From Poa pratensis (Eukaryota; Streptophyta; Magnoliopsida; Poales; Poaceae), in assembly GCA_947311845.1 (NCBI GenBank), contig CAMZMU010000020.1, forward strand, positions 39,988,489 to 40,052,488: a stretch of 64,000 nt of DNA. Direction: 5' to 3'. The position numbers were made by a program, and so were the translations under genes. Position 1 is the first letter of the stretch, and each line of letters starts with the position of its first letter. Below the pieces are notes generated by a model. It searched no databases, had not been told where the DNA came from, and was given only the letters and a program-made list of their open reading frames with translations. This document shows, piece after piece, positions 1 through 12,680 of this stretch.

Positions 1-458
1 ACCTGTGTTCTTTTTAAAATGTAATGATAATCAAAGCTTATAAAATGGGAGTTGCATACAGATGCCAAAATATCAAGTTTTAAAAGATAGATAGGAGATA
101 GCATATAGGAACACATAGTTTTTGGAAATACTTTTACTTTCTCAAATAATGGGTATTGATTTTGGTTGTTGACAAACCAAGTATCATTTGAAATGGAGTT
201 GACCAAAATAAGAATGGAAAAGATACATGGAATATTTTTCTTGTCATGACATGATCACCAAGTTAAACATATTTTTATATTGGTTGTGTCTTACTTTTAC
301 TAGTCAAACAATTTAAACAACAAGTCACACTAGGTTCAACATAGCAACAGGAAGGAAAACACAATCATCAGTGAAACATTTCAAAAAGTTTTTGTTGGTT
401 CTGAATTTTAGGTCTTGTAAACAAAGTTTTTCTTGGTTCCTAAATTTGGGATGTTACA
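1..458 (-). repeat. 3' LTR of the LARD-like element (only its terminal 458 bp in the window)
   Basis: This is the LTR end that, on the minus strand, starts TGTAACATCCC at 458. It matches 8437-8893 base for base except for one extra T near 431. The rest of this LTR lies left of the window. Confidence 0.88.
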
Positions 459-472
459 GCTCTTCCCCCCTT
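459..472 (-). promoter_or_regulatory. Polypurine tract of the LARD-like element
   Basis: On the minus strand the sequence AAGGGGGGAAGAGC runs directly into the LTR start at 458. This is the usual position and composition of the plus-strand DNA priming site of a Ty3/Gypsy-type element, and it fixes the element's orientation. Confidence 0.8.
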
Positions 473-3400
473 AAAAATAAATCTCGTCCTCGAGATTTGC
501 CCGGTGGTAACAGGGGAGTACGAGGGCATGGGTTTTTGGGTTGGCTATACTTCTGAGGTCGTTGCTTATTCAGTGAGGTCGCCATGTGAGATCTTGACAA
601 CTTGATGATGCGAGGCTTTCTTAGTCGATAAACTTCTGTGGTGAGTTCAGATCCTTGATGATGGGGTTGTCTTGACGATTGACTCGGATGGATTGTCTTG
701 GTTGGTTGCTTCCAGATACTACAAGGCTAGAGCGCAAGGAACTAATTATTAACATTTTCTTGTATACCTATTGCAGGTCTTCCCCCCTTAAAAAGGGATT
801 TTTAAACGGTCCTGCAGAAGGTTGCATCTGGGGTTGACTTGAAGGCATCGTCCTTCTTGGGTAGCTTGACGATCTTCGTCTTGGGTGTCATTCCTCGGTG
901 CTTGGGGTCGGTGCAGATATCACTTCCTGATATTGTCTCCTTATGAGGGTCACAGGTGGAAACGCGTTGCTCTCAGGATGCATCAAGTCTGAGCACTCGA
1001 CTCTCTCTGGTTTCTAGTTAGTAGAGGGATGTTATAAACTTCTAAGGGCGTCTGACTTGCTTGGTGGTTGATGTTGCCAACAGCAGGTGCTTCCGTTGTT
1101 TGATTCTTCTTAGTGACTTCCGGTAGATTTTCTTCACGCTTTTCTTCCTTCGGCTTGGCGAGAAAAAGGCTGTCCTGAAAGACTTCTTTGGTTCGGGTTC
1201 TTCAGGAAGCTTTGCAGGTGTCTTCACAAGTAAGTTAGAGTGCACCAGAATAGTTAGGGTTTTCGGGAAAACTTTCTGGTTGAGGGGCTTAAGTTAGTTT
1301 TCAAGGGAATTGGGTGTTATAATCTGAACACCAAACTTTTTATACCTAAGATCCAAAACAACCAACTTTACATAGGCCTCTAATTCTCGAGTCTTCAAAA
1401 TACCATTCTAGCATCTCTGGTAAGGCCACTATTATCAACTAGTTAATTGAATCATGGCTTTTGCTCAAGCTAAAATTATTAATCCACCATCATCTTCTTC
1501 GGGCATAAACTCTTTATCATATTATAGTTCAATCTATCGGATACCCATCGAACCTTTCAGGCTCAATCTTCCCATTACATCCTGTCACAAAAATCATAGT
1601 AGTCCACCAATTATTTCTTGATTAATTTATTCCCCAGATATGCATATCTCAAATTATCTGACTCCTTCAGGTTGCCATCTTCCACGATCATATCATCAAA
1701 GCTAAATAAAGCATCCAACAATCATGTGATCATCCCATCAAGAATTTTACCCACTTCCTAACCAAATTCAGATTTCTCTCGACACTTTCGGGCCTTGATC
1801 TCTTAATCCAAGATAAACGATCTTTCTAAGGATAATCCAAACAGAGCGTGACAAGCTCTGAAAACTACTGTCACCTAGAATGTCTTGCTACTAGACCAAG
1901 TCATATTGATTCCTAGAATCCGATAAACACTCACTTATCCTCCACCAATTATTTCTTGCATACAACGATCTACTCAGTTGCTAAATCATCTTTGACCACT
2001 TCCTATAATTCCATAAGAATTTAGTACAAGGGTCACTTGCCTAAGAATCACCCTAAACATTCCAACACCGGAGTATTCTTCTTAATTTACTTGCTTCTAA
2101 CCAATCCAAACATCATTTTATCAGCAAGTGCTTCCTAAAAATCCAATAACCTTCACCTTTATTTCTAAACCTTAAATCCAGGGTCACGTCTTCTAGCTCC
2201 AGATAACCACCAGTGGTTGGGGACCACAACTGGTTAGCCCCAGAGTATTAATTAAGTATATTATCTGTCCAAACCCAATTAATTTATCGATCCCCTCCAA
2301 ATTTTCACTTCTATTCTAAACCCCAAATTTTTGATATTACCAACATCATCCACCAAATTCTGATCTCAACAACTAGATTCTTAAGGGATCCTTTTGCCTA
2401 ATAATCTTATAGTCCAACACTCTTATATCCTCCTAAAGTCTCCTTTGTACCAACTAGTTTTGAGTCGTCCTATGGCACTTATTCCCTTGGTCTAGAAAAA
2501 GCAGTTAGTAATTTTGCAAAGTTTGGTTAGATGAGAGATCTAAAGTTAGATAAATTATGTTAGTTATGTTAGTTTTTCATATTGTTTTGTTAGTCCGACG
2601 GGATACGACCAGTGTCATCTACCGTCGGGTCTTGAATTTTCATCTTTCTCGATGGCTTGATGTGGTTGTACAAAACGACGAATGGAGACCGCTATCAGTC
2701 TTGCAGAAGGTCGCAGAGTCTTGGGGTAGCGAGTATTCCATACCTTGCTTCTCTTACTAGGAGAAGATTTTCTGAAGGTTTTTTCCAGGTCGGACTCTTG
2801 AAAGGATACAAAAAGTACATCTATGGCCAACAAGGCAAAAAGATTTTTGCAAACAGTCAAAATTAAAGCAACAGATAAAAGTGCGGTTACTTTGGGTTCC
2901 CGACAAGGCGGATTTTGTGAACACACAAGGAAACAACACACATAAATGCCACATACAAGCAAAGATTAATCGAGGCTCTTTTAGCACCAACAGACGTTCA
3001 ATACCGTGGAAGATGGGGTTTGCTCAAGTAAACGAGCTTATCCTATCGAGCCTATGGGTCTGGTTTGGGATATCGTCAAGTATGTAAGTTTGAATGGAGG
3101 TAAGACAACAGATGGAAACTTTTGACAAACCTTTAGACAAGAGGTGAGGTTTCTGAATAATTCGAGAAGGTGAAAAGAGTGGAAGCTACACTTAGGCTTC
3201 CTTAGATACAAATAATTTAGGTGGGAATATATTTCTTTCCAAAATAATTTTCTCCCATGGGCCGCGGTGAAACAGGGCTGTTGAAGTCTTCATTTTATCG
3301 CCTTAGTCTTCGGCCAGAATACTTGAGATTGTCAAGGTCGTAACTGAGTGGAATTGTTGACATTGAGTGAGGTCTTCGAGGTCTCTTGCTTTGTTGATAC

Positions 3401-3727
3401 TAACAATCTTGGTGTCCGCACATCAATCACCTTGATGTTAAACGTTGAGTACTTGTGATGGAAGCTTCCTCTTGTAGGTGCTAGCTAATTAGGTCTCACT
3501 TGGGTTCATCGTCCAGTATTTTGAACGGGTAAGAGGGATTAGAGAAATCCTTGGAAAATCTTAAATAGAGGGATGAGACTCGGAAATATTTGAGAAGGTG
3601 AGAAGAGTGGAAGTTATTTTTGGACTTCCTCAGATATAAATTATGTTTTTGGTAACAATATATTTTTAACAAAATATTTCTTTCCTAACTAACGTCCATG
3701 CTAACTAAGGTCTGTTACAGTCAGGAT
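473..3727 (-). other. Noncoding internal domain of the LARD-like element
   Basis: About 3.25 kb between polypurine tract and primer site. Both strands are full of stops, and no CCHC knuckle, protease, reverse transcriptase or integrase motif is visible. The longest minus-strand open frame (2962-2615, 115 codons) resembles nothing I recognise. The lack of coding capacity supports a LARD rather than an autonomous chromovirus. Two short C-rich tracts near 465 and 785 (tcttcccccctt, each followed by a run of A) are near-duplicates, so a second polypurine-like tract lies about 320 bp inside the element. Confidence 0.65.
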
Positions 3728-3740
3728 GGCTCTGATACCA
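3728..3740 (-). promoter_or_regulatory. Primer binding site (initiator tRNA-Met type) of the LARD-like element
   Basis: The minus strand reads TGGTATCAGAGCC, the standard complement to the 3' end of plant initiator methionine tRNA. It begins four bases after the LTR end at 3745, which fixes the inner LTR boundary. Confidence 0.85.
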
Positions 3741-3744
3741 AGTC

Positions 3745-6700
3745 TGTGGGGACCCCGGATTATGTATCCGAGATACCCGTTATGTTTCCTGCAACAATCC
3801 CATGATCAGTCTGTTGTTGCACATAACTCGAATTGGTATCACAGAACCCCCATAAATACCGAATAAATTTACTTACTTGATTGAAGCCATAACTTCATCA
3901 GGTACTCGCAGCGGAAATCACCAAATCAACGTGGAGCCCAAGTCACTTGCCAACCCTACAGGCAGCTGACTGGGAAGCGCCCTAGTTCGCATTGACGTTA
4001 TTGAGGTCTTCTTCTTCGAACTGTTCTTCTTCAAAATCTGGCTAAGACAATAGCCAGGGACGAAACCAATATGAGTACATTTGAATGTACTCGCAAACTA
4101 CCCCCGGAATGAGCATGCACTACTCTTTTTATTGTTTAAATAAAACTTCGTTTGCTTTGAAAACTCTATATCCTTGTCGAAAAGGAGAAGGATAGACTTT
4201 TGTTTAATAAAACCTTGTTTTTAAACCTCTATATCTTTATTGAAAAAGGAAAGAAGGCTTTTAGAACTTTTCCATAAATCTGTCTTTGTAAGAAGTCTCT
4301 TTAAAATCTTTTCCCGAAATATATCTTTGTTGGAAAGTGATAAGAAGTCTCTTTTAAAACATTTTCCCGGAAATTCACCATTTTGTTTGTTTCTCCCAAA
4401 ACTCCTTCTTTTTCGACCAAACCCTTCATGGTCAAATCATTTTCCAACAACCTTATACCAGCCCTTTGGTATAGTTGCCTAAAACATTTTCCACTTTCAA
4501 ATTACAAAACTCTTCACTTCTCGACCATAGCCCGTCATGGTCAAATCATTCTCCAGCACCCTCATACCAGCCCGTCGGTAGAGTTGCGGATACAACGCAT
4601 CTCCATTTTATTTTCAAATCTCAAAACTTTTCCAAAACTTGCACATGGTCTTAGGAACAGTCTCCCAATTGTCCATATCCGAGGACTCGGCTATTCGAAT
4701 AGTTTTAACCCTCTGCAGAGGTAGCACGCTTTTCCCACACCCATCCGGTAACTCATCGTGTCAGCCACGTCCCGCCATACAAGGTGTATGCGAAGTTGAG
4801 TCACCGACCGTAGCCTGTCCTTTGCTCATGATAGTATAGGACCCTACCGCTACGAAACTTTCCAACACACTTAACCCAGCCCGTCGGAATCTAAGTGTGA
4901 GGACTCGTAGTTCTGCCCGGCGATTTATGGTGGAACCTTCAATCCTCTTTCTCCAATACACTCATACCAACTCTGTTGGCAGACTTCTCTTAAGAGGACC
5001 CAGGTCAGGGGGTAGGTCCTCAGACCATCCCCTCATGGAACGGGGTCATCCCCGTTGTTGAGGCATCCAGTACTAATATGAGCAAACTATATGACTACGC
5101 CCTTTCCCATATGTGGGTAAATGTGGTCGCACAGGGTAAGATTGGTCGTCATGGTTCTAGGACACTATGCATTTTTCATAAACATCACCATTCTCCATTT
5201 CTCCATTTCAACACCGACATCTCGGCATTCCAACAACTCATCAAAGTACTTTCAAAGGAGTTTTGAATAAACAATTTTTCCCATCCTATAGTTTGAAAAA
5301 GAATTTCCATCTAATATCTCCATATAGGGTGTCAAAATAATATACTTGTATTTTTAAAACAAAGGGTTTTCAAAATCATAGCTTTAGTGGCAAACACCAC
5401 ATAAATCACTTTTGCTCTTTAGAAGTAAAACATGTGAACCAAAATAGATGTATATAAATGCAAGCTCAGAGGATAGCTTGCCTGATTTCAGCATGACGTT
5501 CCTGGACTTCTCCTCATTGATCAAAGAAATAAACTCTCATCCTTCTCCGATAAATCCTTTCCAAATACCACCCCGGTAGCGTTTATCTCTAGCGTTGCAA
5601 CATGAAAATAAAACAACACTCAATAAGAAAACCAAACCACAAGTGGTATACAAACAAGGAACAAACCACAAGTATCAAACTAATCACTCAAGCCACAAAC
5701 ATAGCACTAGTTTAATCAAGCAACGAACTAAATCTATATTTACCAGGGCATTATACTCACAGGAGTATAACACCAAACACATGCTAAAAACATAGAGCAC
5801 CAAGACATCCTCAATTAGAGGTAATTACAACCACTTTCCTCTGATCAGGAAATACTTCAGACAAAAGTTAAACTACCAATTAATCTTGGTAATTCAAAAT
5901 ATCTCCCAAGCTAAGGTGGATACACTAACAAGATATTTAAGCTAGTACTCAACTCAAGTCCATTAAGTTCATCAAGCCAGGCAAACATATTACCCATACC
6001 AATATGTCTAACAAATACCACTAACAGTACTAACATATTATAACCTTCTAAACGGTAATGACATGCAAACAACAGTACCACAACAATCATTAACCAGCAA
6101 GGCATACATATTAATCACACACAATATTCTCACATTAAAATAAATAAGCATAGCCATTCTTAATTACTAGAGGAAAAGTTATATAGGGAATAAAACCCTA
6201 ACAAACCCATGACTCACATGTAGTTCCCCTAACATGCTAGTAAAACAAGGAAACATGTCATAACAGTGGATTACCGCCACACACATGCCAGGAAACACAT
6301 TTGTAATACTAAAGTTATAACACAACAACTAATAAAGTCCTAATAAAAATAGGCAGAAAATGCCTAAACCTTATAATTAGCACCACAGTCAATCAATGAC
6401 TCCTAAATTCAAACCAATTTAGGGAGATGTTCTCCTACACATATAGAAGACAAGCCAATTGGATTTACTCCAAAATTCATCTCCTAAAAATCTACAAAAA
6501 TCATCAAATAGCTACTGATGTGTTTTTAAGAATGAATAGAACTTTTGTTTTAGGTTTCATTTTCAAGCAAGGCCAACATATCTGGAAAGGTAGTATCTCA
6601 ACCTATCCAGAGAATTTTAGTTTGCAATTTTTGGAGTTATAAAACTCTAGATATTAATATTTAGTGCAAAAGATACTTTTCACAAGATTAAATCTAGACA

Positions 6701-8893
6701 ACAATTAAAAATACATTTTTGCAAACAGCCAGTGTGGCATGTTTAAGAAAACACACAGGAACACTACAAATATTATGCCAAAATTATTGCACACATAGAT
6801 CCACCACAAGACAATTAAAACTACACTGCAATTTTAACAGGGATTAAAACAGATAATAGATCCACTAAAAAAAAAGGAAACGGGCCAGGTCTGGAGCTGG
6901 GCCAAGCAGCACCGTGCTGGGCCGGCCCGTTTCGCGCGCTGGCGAAGGGGTATGCCCTCTTCTTCTTCCTCTCGACGCACAGAGGCGCGGCCGAGCTGGA
7001 GCTTCGGGGCGAGGACGGCGTGCTCACCTAGGGCTTCTGCCAGTCGATGGCGAGGACGGACTCGAGGAGAGGAAGGCTTGGGGACGCCGGGAGTGGCAGA
7101 AGATCATCTCGGCGAGTTCCCAGTGGACGGCGCAGTCGAGGTTGTCCACGACGGACGCGAGACGGCGACGGCGGCTCCGGTGGTCCTAAAAATAAAACAT
7201 GATGTCCATGAGGTAGCTCTCGAGGAGGGGATCTCAGAGAGGTAAGAATGGCGGGGAATGGTGGACGGAGCTGCTCGCAACCTTCCTGAAAAGGCGGCGG
7301 CCGGAGCGGAAGAAGACGCGGACGGGCCGCTCGACTCGCGGCTCCCCGCGGCGATTGCTTGGACGGGAATGGAGAGGACGATGAGGCGGAGAGGATGGTG
7401 GTCTCGGATTTTCTCGGGCCGTCCTAGAACGGCGGCGATGCGTGCGGCAACGGCGAGCTTGAGCTCGGCCGTGGTGGAGAGAAAAGAGAGAGGGAGGGAG
7501 CAGGGGGGTGGACGAGTGGATGAGGGAGGACAGGGGTGCGTCGAGGTGGGGGTCTTATCCTCCTCCTGGACAGCGGAGAGCGGAGAGAGGGGGGGGGGGG
7601 TCCGGGCGGCGGGAGCGACGGGCGATCGACACGGCGACGCGCACGGGCTGCTACAGAGAAGAAACGTTGCTTTTCCAGATAACCCCCTGGGCTATTTTTC
7701 CTATTTGCAACTAAGCCCTTGTCTGTTTCTTTTGCTTCCTTTTTAATATCCAGCAGCTTTTGGGGATTTATTTGAGGTACTAAAACATTTTAGAAAATTA
7801 TGAAAATATTCATGTAGCCTCTCCATATCATGTAGAGGTTCCACAAAATTTGGTATTTGAAAATAAAATGTTTGGAACAATATTTGTTCATAGGGCTTTA
7901 AATATGGTATTTTTGGAAAAACCAATTTGACCATTTGAAATATCTTTTGAAAATGGAGATTAGATATTTTGAGGAGAGGGTGATATGATAATGTGATGGT
8001 TATCATCTCATTCCTGGATTTTATAAGCTAAAATAATTGTTGTAACAAAATGGAGAATTAGGTAGAGAGGGAATTTAAATAAGATCATTTCTTTTAATCA
8101 AGATTTTATTTTGAGAGTGAGGGTAGTCATAGAGGTCTTGTTTTGTTTTCAAGTAACATTCCAAATTTGTGATCAGTGTGTTTTATTTTAGTGCTAGGCA
8201 TAGCTGAGGTATTATTCTCTCAAGCAACAACACAACATGATCAACATCACAATCAAGACCACACAATTCAAACCACAACTTTGACACACCACAATTTACA
8301 TAATCAATAATACTATCTTATAAGAATGATCATACTTAATTACGACAAGATGATGTTTAAAACTATCTCAACTCCACCTTTGTATTTTTGAAAAGGGTTT
8401 TGAGCAAGACAAAATATGTGGGGTAATATATTTCCCACCTGTGTTCTTTTTAAAATGTAATGATAATCAAAGCTTATAAAATGGGAGTTGCATACAGATG
8501 CCAAAATATCAAGTTTTAAAAGATAGATAGGAGATAGCATATAGGAACACATAGTTTTTGGAAATACTTTTACTTTCTCAAATAATGGGTATTGATTTTG
8601 GTTGTTGACAAACCAAGTATCATTTGAAATGGAGTTGACCAAAATAAGAATGGAAAAGATACATGGAATATTTTTCTTGTCATGACATGATCACCAAGTT
8701 AAACATATTTTTATATTGGTTGTGTCTTACTTTTACTAGTCAAACAATTTAAACAACAAGTCACACTAGGTTCAACATAGCAACAGGAAGGAAAACACAA
8801 TCATCAGTGAAACATTTCAAAAAGTTTTTGTTGGTTCTGAATTTTAGGTCTTGTAAACAAAGTTTTCTTGGTTCCTAAATTTGGGATGTTACA
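3745..8893 (-). repeat. 5' LTR of the LARD-like element, about 5.15 kb
   Basis: On the minus strand it starts TGTAACATCCC (8893) and ends ...CCCCACA (3745), with TG/CA termini. It has an AT-rich outer third (8893-7746), a GC-rich core (about 7720-6880) and a long AT-rich inner part. The GC-rich core produces open frames such as 7258-7746 on the plus strand, which have simple-sequence character and are not credible genes. The same AT/GC/AT layout is seen in the Del-type LTRs at 22615-26138 and 31722-35064. Confidence 0.8.
4413..4629. repeat. Two tandem copies of a roughly 109-bp unit inside the LARD-like LTR
   Basis: The phrase tcgacca...catggtcaaatcatt...ataccagccc begins at 4413 and again at 4521, with substitutions between copies. 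Weaker echoes of the 'ccagcccgtcgg' part occur near 4873. Confidence 0.7.
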
Positions 8894-11800
8894 TTGCCGC
8901 CTTGGTAGAGCTGGTGGAGAGATCCTGGGGGCTGACGCCGGCATTCCTGGGGCTGGCTTCGCCATCCTTGGGGCTGCGCTTGTCGGCTCCGGCTTCGCCT
9001 TCTCCGCCTTCGGCAGCTTCAGGATCCGCCAAGGAAGGATCGGCTACGGCAGTATGCGGGTCCGGGTGTTCCTTGTAGAACTTGCGGATGTCAACCATGC
9101 TGGCAACCCGGGTCGCATAGCCCTGAACAGACCGCAGCATGTCCTGCATCACGATGGCTTGGTTGTTTTCGTCTTCGGTGGGGAAGTACTCGGTGACTTG
9201 ATGAATATCAGCCTCCGGTACCACGCCGCCGTCATTGCCAATGCCAACTTGGCGCCGCCTCGTGCTGCTGAGCGTAGCGTGCTGTCGTGTTCGGCTGCCG
9301 CCTTCTCCAGCAGGTCTGGCAGAGCATCGAAGATGACGGGATCGCCGTCCCCCAGGGTAGAACTTGGCGGCAAATGCTTTGCCTGCGCCGACAATCTGGT
9401 TGATGATTTCGCCAACTTTCAAGATTCGGGCAAGGCGCGGCGTCGTAGCCAGGTCATCTCCCAAGCTAGCCGGCACTGCACAAACACAAAGTTACACACT
9501 GCAGCTTCAAGTTTCAAGAGTGCAAGGTGACAAAGATGAAGGATTAGAGACATACCCAAGACATGATCGTGGATGGCGTTGACCTCATCCAGATGGTTCT
9601 CAAGCGTTTCCTGAGCTAGCTGGACCGCCTTCGACAGTTGGTCCTGCTGCTCCTTGGCGTTCTTGTTCACCTGGTCAAGGCTGTTGCTCATGGCCTCAAG
9701 TTGTCCCGTCAACTTGCTAACCTCGGCGGCATGGGCCAACGCCCGCTCATCCAGCTCCTTGGCGTGATCCGCCTTCAACTTGGCCACCAGCCCGGCAAGA
9801 TCTGCAGCTTCGTTCATCAAAGCTTGCATGTCAGTGGAGTTCTTGAGAATATCTTGCGCAGTGTTTAGTAATTCTACAAATAAAAAGAAAGACGACTAAA
9901 ATACTTGTCGGAAAAGGAAAAGAAGTCGGACGAAAAGAAGGCAAAGAAATCTTTGTCACCTTCATCCTTCTTGCGAGCCTCTTCCAAGCTCGCAATTTGG
10001 GCGTTCTTCAACTCCACGTCCTGCTGCAGTTGCTGGCATTCCTCGTTTTTCTTCTCTTGGGCACGGAATAGCTCAAGGTTGGAAGCAAGAACGGCCTGCA
10101 TGCACGAAAACAACATTATGGTTAGCACTATTTAGTCAACGAGACCACTTTGCCGGCTAAAATTTTCAGCCGCCAAAGTGCTCGGGGGCTGGGACCATAG
10201 GCTATTTTACCTCAAGTTGTCCGTGCAGGGTCTCGTGGAGTTCGTCCATGTGCGCGTACCATTTGCGGGTACCGTCACGCATGGTCTTCAGTGTTTGCCG
10301 GGGGTCTTGCAACCCTTTGCCAGATTGAGAGCCAAGATGGGAGGACGATCCGCCTTGGTCAGCCGCCATCTGGTCATCCATCTCCTGCTTCATGGCAATA
10401 AATCGAGCGGCATCATTAGCCGAAGCTTCAGCCGTCTTGGAAAAAGTGGGCCGGCAACTGATTTCTTGCCCGCCATCTTCTCCGTAGCCGCCTCTGCGGT
10501 ACCAGCAGCTGTGTACGTTCCCTGTCATACAACCACGGGAACGCCAACTGTGGGCGTTGTTGGCGCAGCGGCTGGAGAAGAGCGGGGTGGCTTGCCTCTG
10601 CCGGCAGATATCTTCAAGTTGGAGCGGAGCTTGGGCATGGCAGGCTTCCCCCTGTAAGCAGAAAAGTGCAAGTTTGTCAGCACAAATTTATATCAAAATA
10701 GTTGTCAGGGAAAGCAAAAGTTTGCTTACCGCTTGAAGGGGACATTCCCCACGGTCTCATCCTCTGCATCGACAGAGGTGGCCGCCTTCTTCCTCTTCTC
10801 CAAATCCTTGGTGGAGGCGCTCAGCTTGCGCTTCTTCGATTTGCTGGCACCGGTGTCATACCAGTTTGGAGCCAACTCTTCCTCCCCCAAGGTTTGCAGC
10901 TGAAAAGGAGACAAGACAATATTAATCCAGTGTCCAGTGGGAAAGGATGTCAGTGAAATGACAAAGTAGTTTTGACTTACCGGTGGGGCTGGGTTGTCAT
11001 GGGTGAACATGGCGACGCCTTCAGCTGCCTTCACCGACAGAGGCTTGATAAGCTCTCTGAGCCGGTATTCTAAGGCATCCTGATCAAGGGTGCTGTTGCC
11101 GGCGTCATCCGCCTTGTACTCGCACATCTTCAGTGGGCGATGGCGGAGTGGCATTATCTTCCTCGACACCCAGCAGATGACGGTGTCAACTCCGTCAAGT
11201 TGCGGAGCCATCATCGTCTTCGTCAAGAACTCGATCCGCCTGACGGCAATTCGAAGCTCAGCCGACAAACTGCTGAGCGGTACCTTTGCCGTCCAACAGG
11301 CCTTGTGGGTTGGCGGACCGTTGACAAAGACAGGCATCCTCTGTGTGCTGCCAGGTGTCGGGATGTCCTTGCAGTAGAAGAAAGTGCTGGTCCAGTGCTT
11401 CACCGACTCGATGTATGGTATCTTTGGGTACCAGTCGGGTTGGCGGTAGTTGAACGTGACACTACCGCAGGTTGCTAGGTGGCCGCCTGGTATGGTTTGC
11501 CGGTGGCACAGGAAGCAGTACTTGAATAGCTCTATGGACGCAGCTATGCCTAAGTACCCTTCGCACAAAGCCTGGAAGCCGGCTAGCACTAGAATACTAT
11601 TGGGCGCTATGTTGTGCGGCTGCAGCCCGTAGAAGCTAAGTACCGCCAAGAAGAAGGCGGAAAGCGGCAGAGACATACCGCGGAGGCTGTGCGACGCCAA
11701 CATGACGCGCTCGCCGTCTTGTGGGTCAGGCACCGCCTCGTCGCCTGGAACCCTCCAGGAGCATTCCGTCTTTGGCGGAATATAGCCGCCTTCCTCCAGC

Positions 11801-12149
11801 TCCTTCAGATAGGCTGACGTCATAACTGACGGCAGCCAGTACCTGGAGCCAAGGTCTCCAGTCTCCTCCTCTTCCTCGGCGTCGTCGTCATCGGCGGCAG
11901 GTTCCGCCGCAGCCTCAGAGCTGGTCGCCGCAAGGGACGGAGAGGGAAGGTCGGAGCGGTTGTTGCAGGCACCGCCGGAGTTGGGGAAGAAGTAGAAACC
12001 TCGACCGCAGCCACGGTGGCAACGGGAGAGGTCATCGGTGCGCCCACGGGCACCGCCGCCGCCGCAGGCGCAGATCCAGATCCAGCCGTGGTCGCCGAGG
12101 CCGCAGCCAGCGCCGCCGCCGCCGCCGCATCCTGCTGAGTGCTCGCCAT
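8894..12149 (-). pseudogene. Antisense accessory gene of Tat element 1 (Transposase_28-like), 3' end cut off
   Basis: ATG at 12149 starts a protein beginning MASTQQDAAAAA with an Ala/Pro/Thr-rich N-terminus. A frame change near 11.95 kb leads into the conserved part, with landmarks YLKELEEGGYIPP, CSWRVPGD, MSLPLSAFF and ALCEGYLGI (about 11.5-11.8 kb), then a basic KSKKRK patch and a long coiled-coil tail. Introns are readable: 10980-10900 (GTAAGT...CAG, in frame), 10729-10652, 10210-10096, one between about 9965 and 9872, and 9556-9480. The last exon contains a frameshift and is truncated at 8894 by the LARD-like insertion. Known: the function of this family is unknown, and the 'transposase' name is historical. 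Related copies occur here at 42136-44830 and 49177-52283. Confidence 0.65.
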
Positions 12150-12680
12150 TTGGGGGAGAATGCTCTGCTCGTGCTCGCCGGAGTTGAGTACGGGGAGGAG
12201 AGGAGCTCGGGAAGGTGAGGAGGCCACGGTGGGTGCGAATGAGGAAGAAGAGCAACCTCGGCGTGCCCTTTGGGTATTTAACTCCCCGTGCCTGAGTTTA
12301 GGGGGACGCGTGATTTCCGCCACGTGCCCACGATTTGCACGTCGTGGCAACGGTGTCTGCGGCCCTCGCTCCGATTCTTGTGCGTAGTGGAGAAACCATC
12401 ATGACACATGCCCAAGTTCAAACTGTCGTGGACTGCATGACGTCATTCGTCAACATTTGACAAGACCAGTCAATTGACAAGACTGATGCCGGGAAGATTC
12501 CTGACAACGGTCAGGCCGTCTTTCCCATGTTGGCGGCCATCGTCCGACTACATTAGGCGGACCGCCGCTTACTTTCAACTTTGGAATGCTTCAAGCTCTT
12601 CAGACGCTTACAAGACAAGACGGACGTTGCCGACAAAAAGAAGACGGCGCCTGAAGAACTCGAACCCTTCCAGGGGCTAA

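Larger units (their letters stand above)
1..8893 (-). mobile_element. LARD-like non-autonomous LTR retrotransposon, truncated by the window edge
   Basis: Seen: positions 1-458 recur at 8437-8893 with a single 1-base length difference. On the minus strand both copies begin TGTAACATCCC. A polypurine tract abuts the left copy, and a primer site ending TGGTATCAGAGCC abuts the inner end of the right copy. This gives a minus-strand element with an LTR of about 5.15 kb and an internal region of about 3.29 kb that has no recognisable gag or pol. Known: LARD elements of barley and relatives have LTRs of about 4.5 kb and noncoding interiors of about 3.5 kb. Inferred: a LARD-like element, very recently inserted given the near-identical LTRs. 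It sits inside the antisense gene of a Tat element. Its left target duplication lies off the window; the expected right copy is ttgcc at 8894-8898. Confidence 0.82.

Noticed and set aside
7258..7746. Plus-strand open frame of 162 codons in a GC-rich stretch
   Set aside because: It is within the LARD-like LTR, low-complexity Gly/Arg-rich, and opposite to the element's orientation. Comparable GC cores occur in the other Del-type LTRs without conserved protein.
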